A DNA stretch of 64,000 nucleotides, from NCBI RefSeq assembly GCF_022565775.1, contig NZ_JAIUMC010000007.1, positions 1 through 64,000 of the forward strand, given 5' to 3'. Position 1 is the stretch's first letter. Each line of letters opens with the position of its first letter. This document shows, piece by piece, positions 11,689 to 21,556 of this stretch. The DNA is from Natronospirillum sp. Its GTDB lineage: Bacteria; Pseudomonadota; Gammaproteobacteria; Pseudomonadales; Natronospirillaceae. A program made the translations under genes and the position numbers. The notes beneath the pieces are model-generated. The model was given only the letters and a program-made list of their open reading frames with translations. It was not told where the DNA came from and searched no databases.

Positions 11689-13116
11689 ATGGAATGGGAA
11701 ACCGTGATCGGGCTGGAGGTACACGTCCAGCTCTCGACCAACACCAAGATATTCTCTGGTGCCAGCACCCGCTTTGGTGCGGCACCCAATACACAGGCCT
11801 GCGGCATTGATCTGGGCATGCCCGGGACGCTGCCGGTATTCAATGAAAACGCCCTGCGCAAGGCCGTCTCTTTCGGTCTGGCGATAGATGCTAATATCGG
11901 GCAGCATTCGGCTTTTGACCGGAAGAACTACTTCTATCCTGACCTGCCCAAAGGCTATCAGATCACCCAGATGGACCACCCCATCGTGGGCAAGGGTCAG
12001 GTCGAGATCATGATGGATGACGGCACCACCAAGCTGGTGGGCGTCACCCGGGCGCACCTCGAGGAAGATGCCGGCAAGTCACTGCATGAAGATTTCCATG
12101 GCATGACCGGCATCGACCTGAATCGCGCCGGCACACCGTTGCTTGAGATCGTTTCCGAGCCGGATATCCGCAGCGCCAAAGAGGCGGTGGCCTACCTGAA
12201 AAAAATTCACAGTATTGTCACCTACATCGGCGTTTCAGACGGTAATATGGCCGAAGGCTCGATGCGCTGTGATGCCAACGTCTCTATTCGCCCCAAGGGG
12301 CAGAAAGAGTTCGGCATGCGCTGTGAAATCAAGAACGTCAACTCGTTCCGCTTTGTGGAGCGCGCGATCAATCACGAAGTAGAACGCCAGATTGCCTTGA
12401 TCGAAGATGGCGGCACCGTAGTGCAGGAGACCCGACTGTATGATGCGGAGCTGGATGAAACCCGCAGCATGCGCTCCAAGGAAGTGGCCAACGACTACCG
12501 TTACTTCCCGGAGCCCGATTTGCTGCCGGTGGAGATAGACGACAGCTACATCGAAGCAGTGCGCAGCGAGTTGCCCGAGCTGCCGGATGCCAAGAAGGCC
12601 AGATTCCAGTCCGAGTACGGGCTGAGTGAATATGATGCCGCCGTGTTGGCAAGCACTCAGGACATGGCCTACTTTTTCGAAGCTGTGGCCAGCAAGAGCC
12701 AGGAACCCAAGCTGTCGGCGAACTGGGTCATGGTGGAACTGGCAGCGGTGCTGAACAAGTCCAACACGCCGATCAGCGAAAGCCCGGTATCCGCAGAGAA
12801 TCTGGGACAGCTGATTGTTCGTATAACCGACAATACAATCTCATCGAAGATGGCCAAGGCCGTGTTTGAGGGCATGGTGGAGGACGGCAGTGATCCGGAC
12901 ACCATCATAGAAAAGAAAGGCCTCAAGCAGGTCAGTGATACGTCCGCTATAGAAGCCATGATCGATGAGGTCATCGCCAACAACCCCGGGCAGGTAGAAC
13001 AGTACCGGGGTGGCAAAGACAAGCTGTTCGGCTTTTTTGTCGGCCAGGTCATGAAAGCCTCCAAGGGGCAGGCAAACCCCGGTGTGGTCAACGATCTGCT
13101 GAAGAAGAAACTATAA
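11689..13116 (+). CDS. gatB: Asp-tRNA(Asn)/Glu-tRNA(Gln) amidotransferase subunit GatB
   Basis: [41 protein letters not shown]. Confidence 0.97.
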   Translation: MEWETVIGLEVHVQLSTNTKIFSGASTRFGAAPNTQACGIDLGMPGTLPVFNENALRKAVSFGLAIDANIGQHSAFDRKNYFYPDLPKGYQITQMDHPIVGKGQVEIMMDDGTTKLVGVTRAHLEEDAGKSLHEDFHGMTGIDLNRAGTPLLEIVSEPDIRSAKEAVAYLKKIHSIVTYIGVSDGNMAEGSMRCDANVSIRPKGQKEFGMRCEIKNVNSFRFVERAINHEVERQIALIEDGGTVVQETRLYDAELDETRSMRSKEVANDYRYFPEPDLLPVEIDDSYIEAVRSELPELPDAKKARFQSEYGLSEYDAAVLASTQDMAYFFEAVASKSQEPKLSANWVMVELAAVLNKSNTPISESPVSAENLGQLIVRITDNTISSKMAKAVFEGMVEDGSDPDTIIEKKGLKQVSDTSAIEAMIDEVIANNPGQVEQYRGGKDKLFGFFVGQVMKASKGQANPGVVNDLLKKKL

Positions 13117-13155
13117 CGACGACAGGACCCTCGGTTCACTGTAGACTGAAACCAC

Positions 13156-13185
13156 AACCCGGCCTGGAAGTGGCCGGGTTATTTC
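13156..13185 (+). terminator. Putative intrinsic terminator after gatB
   Basis: AACCCGGCC-tggaagt-GGCCGGGTT followed by ATTTC. Confidence 0.6.
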
Positions 13186-13255
13186 ACAGTGAATCAGGGA
13201 TAGTAGTCACACCAGACGGTGCAAGCCGTCCACAATGGACTGCCGGTGGGACAGC

Positions 13256-14128
13256 ATGGATGATAGACGAGCATTCAGGAAGGCGAATGTGCTGCAACGA
13301 TTCGGGTTAGCTCTGATCCTGCTTCTGTTTGTGACCGGGTGCGCGACATTCCGCATTCCTTCAAATCTGTCTGCCGAGATCCTCAGCAGTGACGACCTTG
13401 AACTGGTCGAAGACGGCCTTCCGACCTATCTGCTCACCATGGATGGCCTGGTCCGAACCTACCCTCGAAACGTCCGGGTATTGAGCACTGCAGCGGAACT
13501 CAACAGTGCCTATGCCGGTGTCTTCATGGAAAGCGAAGAGCGCCAGAAGCGCTACAGCGCCAAGGCGCTCGACCTGGCAACCCGCGCAGCGTGTCGGGAA
13601 ATCAGGTCATTGTGCGACATTCGCGAACAACGGGTCAGTGTCGCCGAGCAGACAATTGACGGCATAGACCGCGAACGTGATGCCCCGATGCTTTATTTGC
13701 TGGGCTCCATCTGGGCCGGCTATATCCAGGCGCACAGCGATGACTGGAATGCGGTGGCGCAGTTGCCCAAGGCACAGCGTCTGCTGGAACAGCAGGTCAA
13801 ACTCTACCCTGGCTATAATCATGCCATGGGAGAACTCTACCTGGGCGTAATTGCCAGCATTCTGCCACCGGCTCTGGGCGGGCAGCCGGAAGTGGCACGC
13901 GAATACTTCGAAAGAGCCATCACATTGTCACGCGGACGCAACCTGATCGTCAAAGTGTTCTATGCTCAGGAGTACGCCCGCCTGATGTTTGATCAGGAGC
14001 TGCATGACGACCTGCTGGAGCAGGTTCTGGCGGCAGACCCCAGTCAGGGCCAATTGACACTGCAAAACGCTTATGCGCAATCGCTGGCCAGGGAGCTGCT
14101 GGCGACCAGTAATGATTATTTCTTCTGA
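13256..14128 (+). CDS. TRAP transporter TatT-like component, TPR lipoprotein
   Basis: Lipobox FVTGC; body DLATRAACREIRSLCDI...YNHAMGELYLGVIASILPPALGGQPEVAREYFERAI; immediately upstream of dctP-type genes. Confidence 0.82.
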   Translation: MDDRRAFRKANVLQRFGLALILLLFVTGCATFRIPSNLSAEILSSDDLELVEDGLPTYLLTMDGLVRTYPRNVRVLSTAAELNSAYAGVFMESEERQKRYSAKALDLATRAACREIRSLCDIREQRVSVAEQTIDGIDRERDAPMLYLLGSIWAGYIQAHSDDWNAVAQLPKAQRLLEQQVKLYPGYNHAMGELYLGVIASILPPALGGQPEVAREYFERAITLSRGRNLIVKVFYAQEYARLMFDQELHDDLLEQVLAADPSQGQLTLQNAYAQSLARELLATSNDYFF

Positions 14129-14150
14129 CCATGGACGAGGAGACTCCGGC

Positions 14151-15167
14151 ATGAAAAAGAATCTACCGACCTTTGTTGCAAGTACGGCACTGTTCATCAG
14201 CCTGCTCCTGACGTCCGCTGGCCTGCTGGCCATGGAGTTGCGCATATCGACCCTGCTGCCTGACGGCACCAGCGAAGTGCGGGCACTGCGTCAGGCCAGC
14301 GAACAGCTCAGCGCCGAAACCGACGGGCGCGTCTCTCTGCGCCTGTTCCCGGGTGGTGTCATGGGCGATGATCTGGCGGTCGAGCGGCGCATACGGGCCG
14401 GCCAGGTGCATGGTGCACTGGTGCAGACTGGCGCGCTGGCGAGCTCTTTCCAGGATGTTCAGATTCTGAATGTACCGTTTATCATCGAGAGTTATGAAGA
14501 AGTCGACCACCTGCGCGACGTTTTCGAAGACGACATGGCACAGGGTCTGCGTGACCAGGGGCTGCATACCTTCGGCTTTATCGACGGTGGTTTTGCCTAT
14601 GTCATGAGCAAGCAGCCCATGCGCTCAGTAGAAGATCTGCGGCAGGCCCGGGTGTGGCTGCCGGCAAACGACGACTTTTCCATCCAGGTGGCACGTTCCT
14701 TTGGCGTATCGCCCACAACCCTGAACATTTCGGAAGTGCTGACCTCGCTGCAAACCGGGGTGGTTGACACCATTATGGCTCCTCCTACCGCAGCCTTGAC
14801 ACTACAGTGGTTCTCCCGCGTCGATTATGTCACCGACATGCCGCTGATCTATACCTTTGCCACCCTCTACATCCATGATCGCTATATGTCTCGCCTGTCT
14901 GCCGAAGACCAGGAAGTCGTCAATCGTGTGCTGGGCGAAACCACACGGCGCATAGATGACAATGCCCGCCAGAACAACCGAGCCGCCTTCGATGCGCTGC
15001 TCAACCAGGGCCTCGAAAAAGTGGAACTGTCCGATGATGAAAGAGCGGCGGTGCGAGATAAGGCTGACGAAGCGCACACGGCGCTGATTCGCGAGGGGCA
15101 GTTCAGCCGTGAATGGCATGACCGGCTGATCGAGGCATTGGAAGACTTCCGCCAGAACAGTCGATGA
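14151..15167 (+). CDS. TRAP transporter substrate-binding protein (DctP family)
   Basis: Signal peptide; RISTLLPDGTSEVRALRQASEQLSAETDGRVSLRLFPGGVMGDD; followed by DctQ and DctM. Confidence 0.93.
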   Translation: MKKNLPTFVASTALFISLLLTSAGLLAMELRISTLLPDGTSEVRALRQASEQLSAETDGRVSLRLFPGGVMGDDLAVERRIRAGQVHGALVQTGALASSFQDVQILNVPFIIESYEEVDHLRDVFEDDMAQGLRDQGLHTFGFIDGGFAYVMSKQPMRSVEDLRQARVWLPANDDFSIQVARSFGVSPTTLNISEVLTSLQTGVVDTIMAPPTAALTLQWFSRVDYVTDMPLIYTFATLYIHDRYMSRLSAEDQEVVNRVLGETTRRIDDNARQNNRAAFDALLNQGLEKVELSDDERAAVRDKADEAHTALIREGQFSREWHDRLIEALEDFRQNSR

Positions 15168-15724
15168 ACTCATCTCACCTGCACACAGCGCGCGCGTTGC
15201 TGCGCATTGTTCAGCGCTGGGTATATCGGTTGGAAGACGGCGCCCTGGTGCTGGTGCTGCTCGGCATGATGGTGCTGGCCGTCTACCAGATTATGTTGCG
15301 CAATGTGATGGGCTATACGTTGCCCTGGATAGATCCGTTAAACCGTGCTGCTGTTCTCTGGATAGCCCTGCTCGGTGCCATGGTAGGCACCCGGCTAGAC
15401 AATCACATCAAGATTGATCTGGCTTCGCAGTTTTTCCCGCTCTGGCTGGGCCGGCTGGTGAAACGCTTTATTGCGCTTTGCAGCAGCGTGCTTCTGGCCC
15501 TGTTGAGCTGGCATACCTGGCGTCTGGTGGAAGACGAGCGTGCCTGGAGTGCGGCCACCGTGGCTTCCATACCGGTTTGGGTGGTACAGATCATCATGCC
15601 GATAGCCTTTGGCATCATGGCGTTGCGCTATGCCTGGATGGTGCTGTTTCCGGTTCTGGTGCCCATTGCCCTGCCCACTGAGGATGCTATTCAGGCCACG
15701 GACAAGAGGAATCCGGCTCCATGA
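15164..15724 (+). CDS. TRAP transporter small permease (DctQ family)
   Basis: Four-TM protein with LPWIDPLNRAAVLWIALLGAMVGTRLDNHIKIDL; overlaps neighbours by ATGA. Confidence 0.92.
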   Translation: MNSSHLHTARALLRIVQRWVYRLEDGALVLVLLGMMVLAVYQIMLRNVMGYTLPWIDPLNRAAVLWIALLGAMVGTRLDNHIKIDLASQFFPLWLGRLVKRFIALCSSVLLALLSWHTWRLVEDERAWSAATVASIPVWVVQIIMPIAFGIMALRYAWMVLFPVLVPIALPTEDAIQATDKRNPAP

Positions 15725-16998
15725 ATATGGCCATCTGGTTCGGCGTTCTGATTATTGCTGTCCTTGGCATGCCGCTGTTTCTTGTTCTGCTGACTGTGGC
15801 CGGTGTCGGTTTTTCGCTGTCTGATCTGGATCTGATCGTCATCGGCATAGAACTGTATCGGCTCACCGACTCAACCGTGCTGGTCGCCCTGCCGCTATTT
15901 GCCTTTGCCGGTTACCTGCTCAGCGAAGCCAATACCGCGCAACGGGTTGTGAGGACCTCCCGCGCCATTCTGGGCTGGATGCCGGGTGGCATGATTCTGA
16001 TTGCGCTGCTGGCCTGTGCCTTTTTCACTATGCTCACCGGGGGCTCAGGGGTCACCATCATCGCTCTGGGTGCACTGCTCTACCCGGCGTTGAAAGAAAG
16101 CCATCATGACGACAGTTTCAGCCTCGGGCTGGTCACAACGTCGGGCAGCCTGGGCATTCTGTTGCCGCCCGCCATTCCGCTGATTCTGTTCGGTATTGTT
16201 GCCCAGCAGATGAACATTCCCGGAGTGGATATCGTCGACCTGTTCCTGGCTGGACTGATTCCCGCATTGCTGATGATATTCGCGCTGTATGGCTATGGTC
16301 TCTGGGCCAATCGGGCACAGCCCATTGAGCTGACGCCCTTTGCGGCCCGCGAGGCCATTCAGGCGCTCAAGGAGTCCTTCTGGGAATTGCTGATTCCAGT
16401 CATCATCCTGGGCGGTATCTTCAGTGGTGTACTGGTGCTATCGGAGGCGGCTGCGATCACCGCCCTGTATGTCCTGATCATCGAGACGCTGGTGTATCGC
16501 GAAGTAGGCTGGAAAGCACTGGTCCGCGCCATGCGGGAAAGCATGATCATGGTCGGCGGCATTCTGCTGATTCTGGGTGCGGCCATGGCCTTTACCAATC
16601 TGCTGATCGACCTGGGCATCCCGGAGATGCTGTTTGAGCTGATCAGCACCCATGTCGACAGCCCACTGCTGTTTCTGCTGCTGCTCAATCTGCTGTTGCT
16701 GGTTCTGGGGGCCTTTCTCGATATCTTTGCCGCCATCGTGATCATGGCCCCGCTGATTCTGCCGATTGCCATGCAGTTCGGTATCGACCCCATTCATCTG
16801 GCCATTATTTTCGTCGCCAATATGCAGATCGGCTACTTTACTCCGCCGGTAGGCATGAACCTGTTTATTGCCAGCTACCGGTTCAAGAAACCCATTACCG
16901 AGCTGTACCGGGCTACCTGGCCGTTCCTGCTGGTTTTGCTGGCTGTAGTGCTCCTGGTTACCTATGTACCCTGGTTCAGTCTCGTTCTGGTACGCTGA
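15721..16998 (+). CDS. TRAP transporter large permease (DctM family)
   Basis: LPLFAFAGYLLSE; GGSGVTIIALGALLYPALKES; NMQIGYFTPPVGMNLFIAS. Confidence 0.95.
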   Translation: MNMAIWFGVLIIAVLGMPLFLVLLTVAGVGFSLSDLDLIVIGIELYRLTDSTVLVALPLFAFAGYLLSEANTAQRVVRTSRAILGWMPGGMILIALLACAFFTMLTGGSGVTIIALGALLYPALKESHHDDSFSLGLVTTSGSLGILLPPAIPLILFGIVAQQMNIPGVDIVDLFLAGLIPALLMIFALYGYGLWANRAQPIELTPFAAREAIQALKESFWELLIPVIILGGIFSGVLVLSEAAAITALYVLIIETLVYREVGWKALVRAMRESMIMVGGILLILGAAMAFTNLLIDLGIPEMLFELISTHVDSPLLFLLLLNLLLLVLGAFLDIFAAIVIMAPLILPIAMQFGIDPIHLAIIFVANMQIGYFTPPVGMNLFIASYRFKKPITELYRATWPFLLVLLAVVLLVTYVPWFSLVLVR

Positions 16999-17003
16999 CG
17001 CTT

Positions 17004-17621
17004 ATGAAACTGAGTCATTTTTTCGCCTACTTGAACCGTTTGCGCTGGATCAGACGCTGGGGCCTGAAACGCAACGTGGTGGAAGAAAACGTGATGGAGC
17101 ACAGTTGGCAGGTGGCCACCATTGCCCACGCGCTTGCGGTGATCAGCAATCGCCATTTTGACGGCAATCTGGATGCCGAGCGTATTGCCGTGCTGGGCCT
17201 GTATCATGATGTCAGTGAAGTGATCACCGGTGATATGCCGACGCCCATCAAGTATCACTCTCCGACCATCACCCAGGCCTACAAGGCCATCGAAGAAGAA
17301 GCCGAACGGGATATTCTCGGCATGCTGCCCGAATCACTGCAGCCCGACTTCAGAAACCTGCTGCTGCACGAAAATATCCCGGAAGAACAGCAGCGCATCG
17401 TCAAGTATGCGGACCTGATCAGTGCCTATCTGAAATGCGAGGCCGAAATCAGGGCCGGCAACACCGAATTTTCGAGTGCCTTCACGCAGATAGAAAACCG
17501 CATCCGGGATACCGGCGCTCCGGAGGTCGACTATTTCATGAGCCATTTCGTGGAAGCCTATACCCTGACCCTGGATGACATGCTCAACTACCATGATCGC
17601 TCCATTGGACTGAAAAAATAG
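17004..17621 (+). CDS. yfbR: 5'-deoxynucleotidase, HD domain (YfbR-like)
   Basis: NVMEHSWQVATIAHALAVISN; YHDVSEVITGDMPTPIKY. Confidence 0.92.
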   Translation: MKLSHFFAYLNRLRWIRRWGLKRNVVEENVMEHSWQVATIAHALAVISNRHFDGNLDAERIAVLGLYHDVSEVITGDMPTPIKYHSPTITQAYKAIEEEAERDILGMLPESLQPDFRNLLLHENIPEEQQRIVKYADLISAYLKCEAEIRAGNTEFSSAFTQIENRIRDTGAPEVDYFMSHFVEAYTLTLDDMLNYHDRSIGLKK

Positions 17622-17682
17622 CGGCAATACCGCCACCCAATGCCTACACTGACCCTGACTCACCGAACCGCGAGCTGCACCC

Positions 17683-19341
17683 TTGACTGAAACATTGCCT
17701 GCAGAAAAATCGAAGAAGCTCAAACCGCTCTACAAGATGACTTTTCTGGTGGTGGATGATTTCCCCAGCGCCCGCAAATCCGTGCGCACCATGCTGACCC
17801 AACTCGGCATCGAAAACATCTTTGAAGCCGCCAACGCCGTGCAGGCCAAAAAACTGCTGAAAGACCGCCAGTTCGACATGGTCATCTGTGATTTCAACCT
17901 CGGCCCGGGCCAGGACGGCCAGCAACTGCTTGAGGAAATGCGTACCACCGGCGCCATAACCCGCATGACACAGTGGATCATCATCACGGCAGAAACATCG
18001 CGTGACATGGTGATGGGGGCAGTGGAATACCAGCCTGACGACTACCTCGCCAAGCCGTTTGCTTTCGATACTTTCAAGCTGCGCCTGGAAAAGCTGGTGC
18101 GGCGGATCAACGAACTCGAACCCCTGCTGAGCGCCATGGACACCGATGATCACAGCGCCCTGCTGGCCGCCTGTGAAGGGGTCATCGAAACCCAGCCGCG
18201 TTACCGGGCCTGGGCCAGACGCATACTGATCAATGCCCTTATTCAACAAAAGCAGTTGACGCGCGCCGAACAGTTGCTGGATGAAGTGCTGGAGAAACGC
18301 CAGCAAGACTGGGCCCTGTATGAAAAAGCCCGCATCCAGATGCACCATGGCCGCTACAATCCTGCCATTGCCCTGCTGATGGAGGTGGTCAATACCAACC
18401 CCAACAATGTCGCGGCCTATGACAGTCTGGCCGATTGCTATATGGAACTGGGGCAGACAGAGAAAGCCCAGCAGGCGCTGCTGAATGCGGTCAGAGTGTC
18501 ACCGCGTCGTCTCGAGCGTCAGCGCCGTCTGGCCGAGATCAGCAAGGAGCAGCATGACTATGTGATCTCCACCAAGGCCTATCGGGAAGCACTCACCCTG
18601 GCCAGCAATACCCGCCACGATACACCGGACAACTACATCAACCTCGCCGACACCTTGAACACGGCAGCCCGCCGCGGCGCCGACAAGGATCTGCGCAATG
18701 CCTCGCGACAGGCGCAGCAGGTCGCACAGCGGCTGACCCAGCGGTTTCCGGAAAATGTGCCCCTGCAGATCAAGAGTCGTCTGATTCAGGCGGAATCACT
18801 GGACATTCAGGGCCTCGAAACAGCGCGTGATGTCGAGATCGACAAGGTGTTCGACCTGTCCATGCGTCATATCGAAGACATCAGGCAGCCCTTCGCCCTG
18901 GAAGTCGCCAGTGAATTCTATCGCTTCGAAAAACAGAAACAGGGCGACGATTGGGTCGATGCGCTGCGCAAGCAGCATGAAACCGACCTGCCCTTCCAGC
19001 AGAAACTGCTGATGCTGCAAAGCGAACCGGTGTCGGAAAAATCCCGCAAGCGCGCGGCTACGCACAACAAGGCCGGCAACGAGGCCTACCGGGATGGCAA
19101 GTTCCGGGATGCACTGAAACATTTTACCCGTGCTCTCGAGTATTCACCGCGGCATCCCGGACTCATCCTCAATATCGTGCAGGGTTATTTCAAGCTGTAT
19201 CGCGCCGAGCCGGAAGCCGAGCATATCTACAACATGGAGCATTATCTGCGGCGTCTGACCTATCTGCCGCAGGACCACTATCAGTACGACCGCTACCAGG
19301 CGCTGTGCAAGCGCCTGGACCTGCTCAAGGAGAACAGTTGA
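17683..19341 (+). CDS. response regulator receiver domain fused to TPR repeats
   Basis: REC domain TFLVVDDFPSARKSVRTML...MVICDFNLGPGQDG...PDDYLAKPF followed by TPRs. TTG start at 17683 (or ATG at 17737). Confidence 0.88.
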   Translation: MTETLPAEKSKKLKPLYKMTFLVVDDFPSARKSVRTMLTQLGIENIFEAANAVQAKKLLKDRQFDMVICDFNLGPGQDGQQLLEEMRTTGAITRMTQWIIITAETSRDMVMGAVEYQPDDYLAKPFAFDTFKLRLEKLVRRINELEPLLSAMDTDDHSALLAACEGVIETQPRYRAWARRILINALIQQKQLTRAEQLLDEVLEKRQQDWALYEKARIQMHHGRYNPAIALLMEVVNTNPNNVAAYDSLADCYMELGQTEKAQQALLNAVRVSPRRLERQRRLAEISKEQHDYVISTKAYREALTLASNTRHDTPDNYINLADTLNTAARRGADKDLRNASRQAQQVAQRLTQRFPENVPLQIKSRLIQAESLDIQGLETARDVEIDKVFDLSMRHIEDIRQPFALEVASEFYRFEKQKQGDDWVDALRKQHETDLPFQQKLLMLQSEPVSEKSRKRAATHNKAGNEAYRDGKFRDALKHFTRALEYSPRHPGLILNIVQGYFKLYRAEPEAEHIYNMEHYLRRLTYLPQDHYQYDRYQALCKRLDLLKENS

Positions 19342-20046
19342 ATGGCCGACCCACAGAAGCCTGCAGACCCGCTCGACATGACGGCCGTTCTGGCCTCCAC
19401 TGTCCATGATGTCAAAAACTCCCTGGGCCTGATCAGCGCGCAGATTGAAGAAGTTACCGCCACCCTGCGCGATACCGACCCCGGGTCTGCCGACAAGTTG
19501 AACCGCATATTGCTGGAAAGCAACCGCATCAACAGCGGGCTGAGCCATATGCTGGGGGTCTATCGCATCGACAACCAGTTGCTGCACCCCAGTCTGGAAG
19601 AGACGCTGGTCATGGATGTGCTGGAAGAGGCCGCTACCCGCTATGCAGGCAATCTGGAACAGCAGAAGATCACTCTCGACATCGACTGCGAAGACGAAGA
19701 GCTGACCTGGGTCATGGATGCCAGCCTGGCCGATCATGTACTGACCAACATACTGACCAATGCCATCCGCTACACCAAAGACTGGATCGGGCTATCTGCC
19801 CGCGTGGAAAACGATCAGTTGTGCATTGCCATTGACGACAACGGCAGTGGTTATCCCGATGCCCTGCTCAACTGTCTTGAGCCGGATGCCAGTCTGCGTG
19901 TCAGAACCAGCAGCACCGGGCTGGGTATCTATTTTGCCGATGGCATAGCCCGCCTGCACCATAACTCGGACACGGGCGAGACGGGTCGCATCGAACTCGT
20001 CAACAAGGAAGGTGGCGGGGCCCGGTTTGCTCTTTGGCTGCCTTAG
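19342..20046 (+). CDS. soluble sensor histidine kinase (HisKA/HATPase_c)
   Basis: H-box STVHDVKNSLGLI; N-box LTNILTNAIRYT; DDNGSGYP; TSSTGLGIYFADGIARLH. No TM segment; adjacent to the RR-TPR gene. Confidence 0.87.
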   Translation: MADPQKPADPLDMTAVLASTVHDVKNSLGLISAQIEEVTATLRDTDPGSADKLNRILLESNRINSGLSHMLGVYRIDNQLLHPSLEETLVMDVLEEAATRYAGNLEQQKITLDIDCEDEELTWVMDASLADHVLTNILTNAIRYTKDWIGLSARVENDQLCIAIDDNGSGYPDALLNCLEPDASLRVRTSSTGLGIYFADGIARLHHNSDTGETGRIELVNKEGGGARFALWLP

Positions 20047-20068
20047 TGGCTCAGAGCAGTGTCGAATT

Positions 20069-20635
20069 CTAGGATTTGGTTTCCCACAGGTCCTTCCCAT
20101 CGGGTGCACTGGCGGGTTCCCCGGTTTGAACGCCCTGTGTAACCCGGTTCAGCAGTATGGCAATCAGGTTGTCTTTTATTTTTTCCCGCGCGGTGACCGG
20201 CAATCGGTTCATATGCTCGCGCTTCAGACGGAATATTGCCGCCCTGGATTCACAGCGTACCGAGCCGGTACGGGGTATAGGACGCAAGAAGGACACCTCA
20301 CCAAAGCAATGGCCTCGGCCAATATCGGCCACCTTTTCACCTTCGCTCCAGACACTCAGCAGCCCGTTGAGCACCACATACAGAGAAGAGTCCTTGTCGT
20401 CACCCTCCATGATGATCCATTCACCCTCCTTGAACGCCAGCAGCTCAGGGCCATGCATCAGCAGAATCTTCTTCTCGTCATCGGAAAACCGGGAGAAAAA
20501 GTCCGCCTTGGCCAATATCTCCAACTGCTTTTCACGACTCAGGTGATCGACAACCTGCATGATGATGCGCCTCTTCCCGCTGCTGATTGCCGAAAGTCTA
20601 GCACCTGAATTGCCCGTAAAGCGGACAGTTTTCAC
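20069..20635 (-). CDS. cyclic nucleotide-binding domain protein
   Basis: cNMP fold: EGEWIIMEGDDKDSSLYVVLNGLLSVWSEGEKVADIGRGHCFGEVSFLRPIPRTGSVRCES. No obvious HTH. Confidence 0.85.
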   Translation of the reverse strand: MKTVRFTGNSGARLSAISSGKRRIIMQVVDHLSREKQLEILAKADFFSRFSDDEKKILLMHGPELLAFKEGEWIIMEGDDKDSSLYVVLNGLLSVWSEGEKVADIGRGHCFGEVSFLRPIPRTGSVRCESRAAIFRLKREHMNRLPVTAREKIKDNLIAILLNRVTQGVQTGEPASAPDGKDLWETKS

Positions 20636-20680
20636 AAAATACTGCGATCACCGCAAAAAAAATCCGAAATACGTCAAAAC

Positions 20681-20713
20681 TGTAAGTCATCTGTAAGTCG
20701 CCGGTGCTGTAAT
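20681..20713 (+). promoter_or_regulatory. 11-bp-period direct repeat (OmpR/PhoB-family-like box) plus -10-like element
   Basis: TGTAAG(20681-20686)-TCATC-TGTAAG(20692-20697), then TGTAAT at 20708-20713. Confidence 0.55.
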
Positions 20714-20803
20714 CGAATAGCCAAATGACTGATCCCCGCCCGACGTACCGGCGTCGTCGATCATGCGAACCGGCACCTACCTAATGGAACAGAGAACAAA
20801 ACG

Positions 20804-21304
20804 ATGAACATGAAACAGGGTTTACCAATTGGTTTGCTCGGGGCCGCACTGTGTCTGCTGACGGCTTGTGATGACAGCAGCAATGGCAATTCAAGTGGCG
20901 GCGGTGGAGGTGGAGGCGTCAGTGGTGGTGCCACAATCAATGTAAGTGGCAACATCACCAGCCTGAGCGATATCGTCGGCGTCTATGAAGACTTCTATGA
21001 TGAAGGTGGCGGCATTATCGACGAGATCTATATTGAAATCGCCGCCGATGGCACCGTCTGGGAACATGACTACCAGGGCGACAGCTATCATCAGGGGCCA
21101 AACTGCTACGACATTTGGGAATGGGACGAGATAGAACATCGGGGTGGCAACACCTTCTACAGCGATATGTCTTTCGCCGAGTTCGAGGCTCGCTTCGAGA
21201 ACAACCGCCTGATCATGGACTATGGCAACGGTTGGGAAGAGGAATACGGTCCCAAAGTCAACATTGATCCGGCCAACTTCCGTGCCGCGGAGTGTACCGA
21301 CTGA
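20804..21304 (+). CDS. small lipoprotein of unknown function
   Basis: Signal peptide with lipobox LLTAC, then DDSSNGNSSGGGGGGG linker. Confidence 0.8.
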   Translation: MNMKQGLPIGLLGAALCLLTACDDSSNGNSSGGGGGGGVSGGATINVSGNITSLSDIVGVYEDFYDEGGGIIDEIYIEIAADGTVWEHDYQGDSYHQGPNCYDIWEWDEIEHRGGNTFYSDMSFAEFEARFENNRLIMDYGNGWEEEYGPKVNIDPANFRAAECTD

Positions 21305-21311
21305 AACGCAT

Positions 21312-21341
21312 CAGGGCATCAGCACTAGCGCTGATGCCCTG
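21312..21341. other. Long stem-loop (12-bp stem) after the small lipoprotein gene
   Basis: CAGGGCATCAGC-actagc-GCTGATGCCCTG; no T-tract, so terminator status is uncertain. Confidence 0.55.
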
Positions 21342-21383
21342 AGCAATGAAAACGATGCAAAAAATTACAAATTCACCTTAAAA

Positions 21384-21416
21384 TGTAAGTCAATTGTAAG
21401 CGCTCTGTGCTTAGAT
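21384..21416 (+). promoter_or_regulatory. 11-bp-period direct repeat (OmpR/PhoB-family-like box) plus -10-like element
   Basis: TGTAAG(21384-21389)-TCAAT-TGTAAG(21395-21400), then TTAGAT at 21411-21416 with the same spacing as at 20681. Confidence 0.55.
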
Positions 21417-21556
21417 ACAGGTATTGCACCCCAAGCCGCAAGGCAGAGCCGCAATAAAAACAGTAAGAATTGTGTTTTCTGGAGGATGTCGTCTTGCCGC
21501 TCACCCATCGATCAGGGAGCTCTCCTGTCCCCCAGCCGAGCGGCTGTCGCTCCGGC

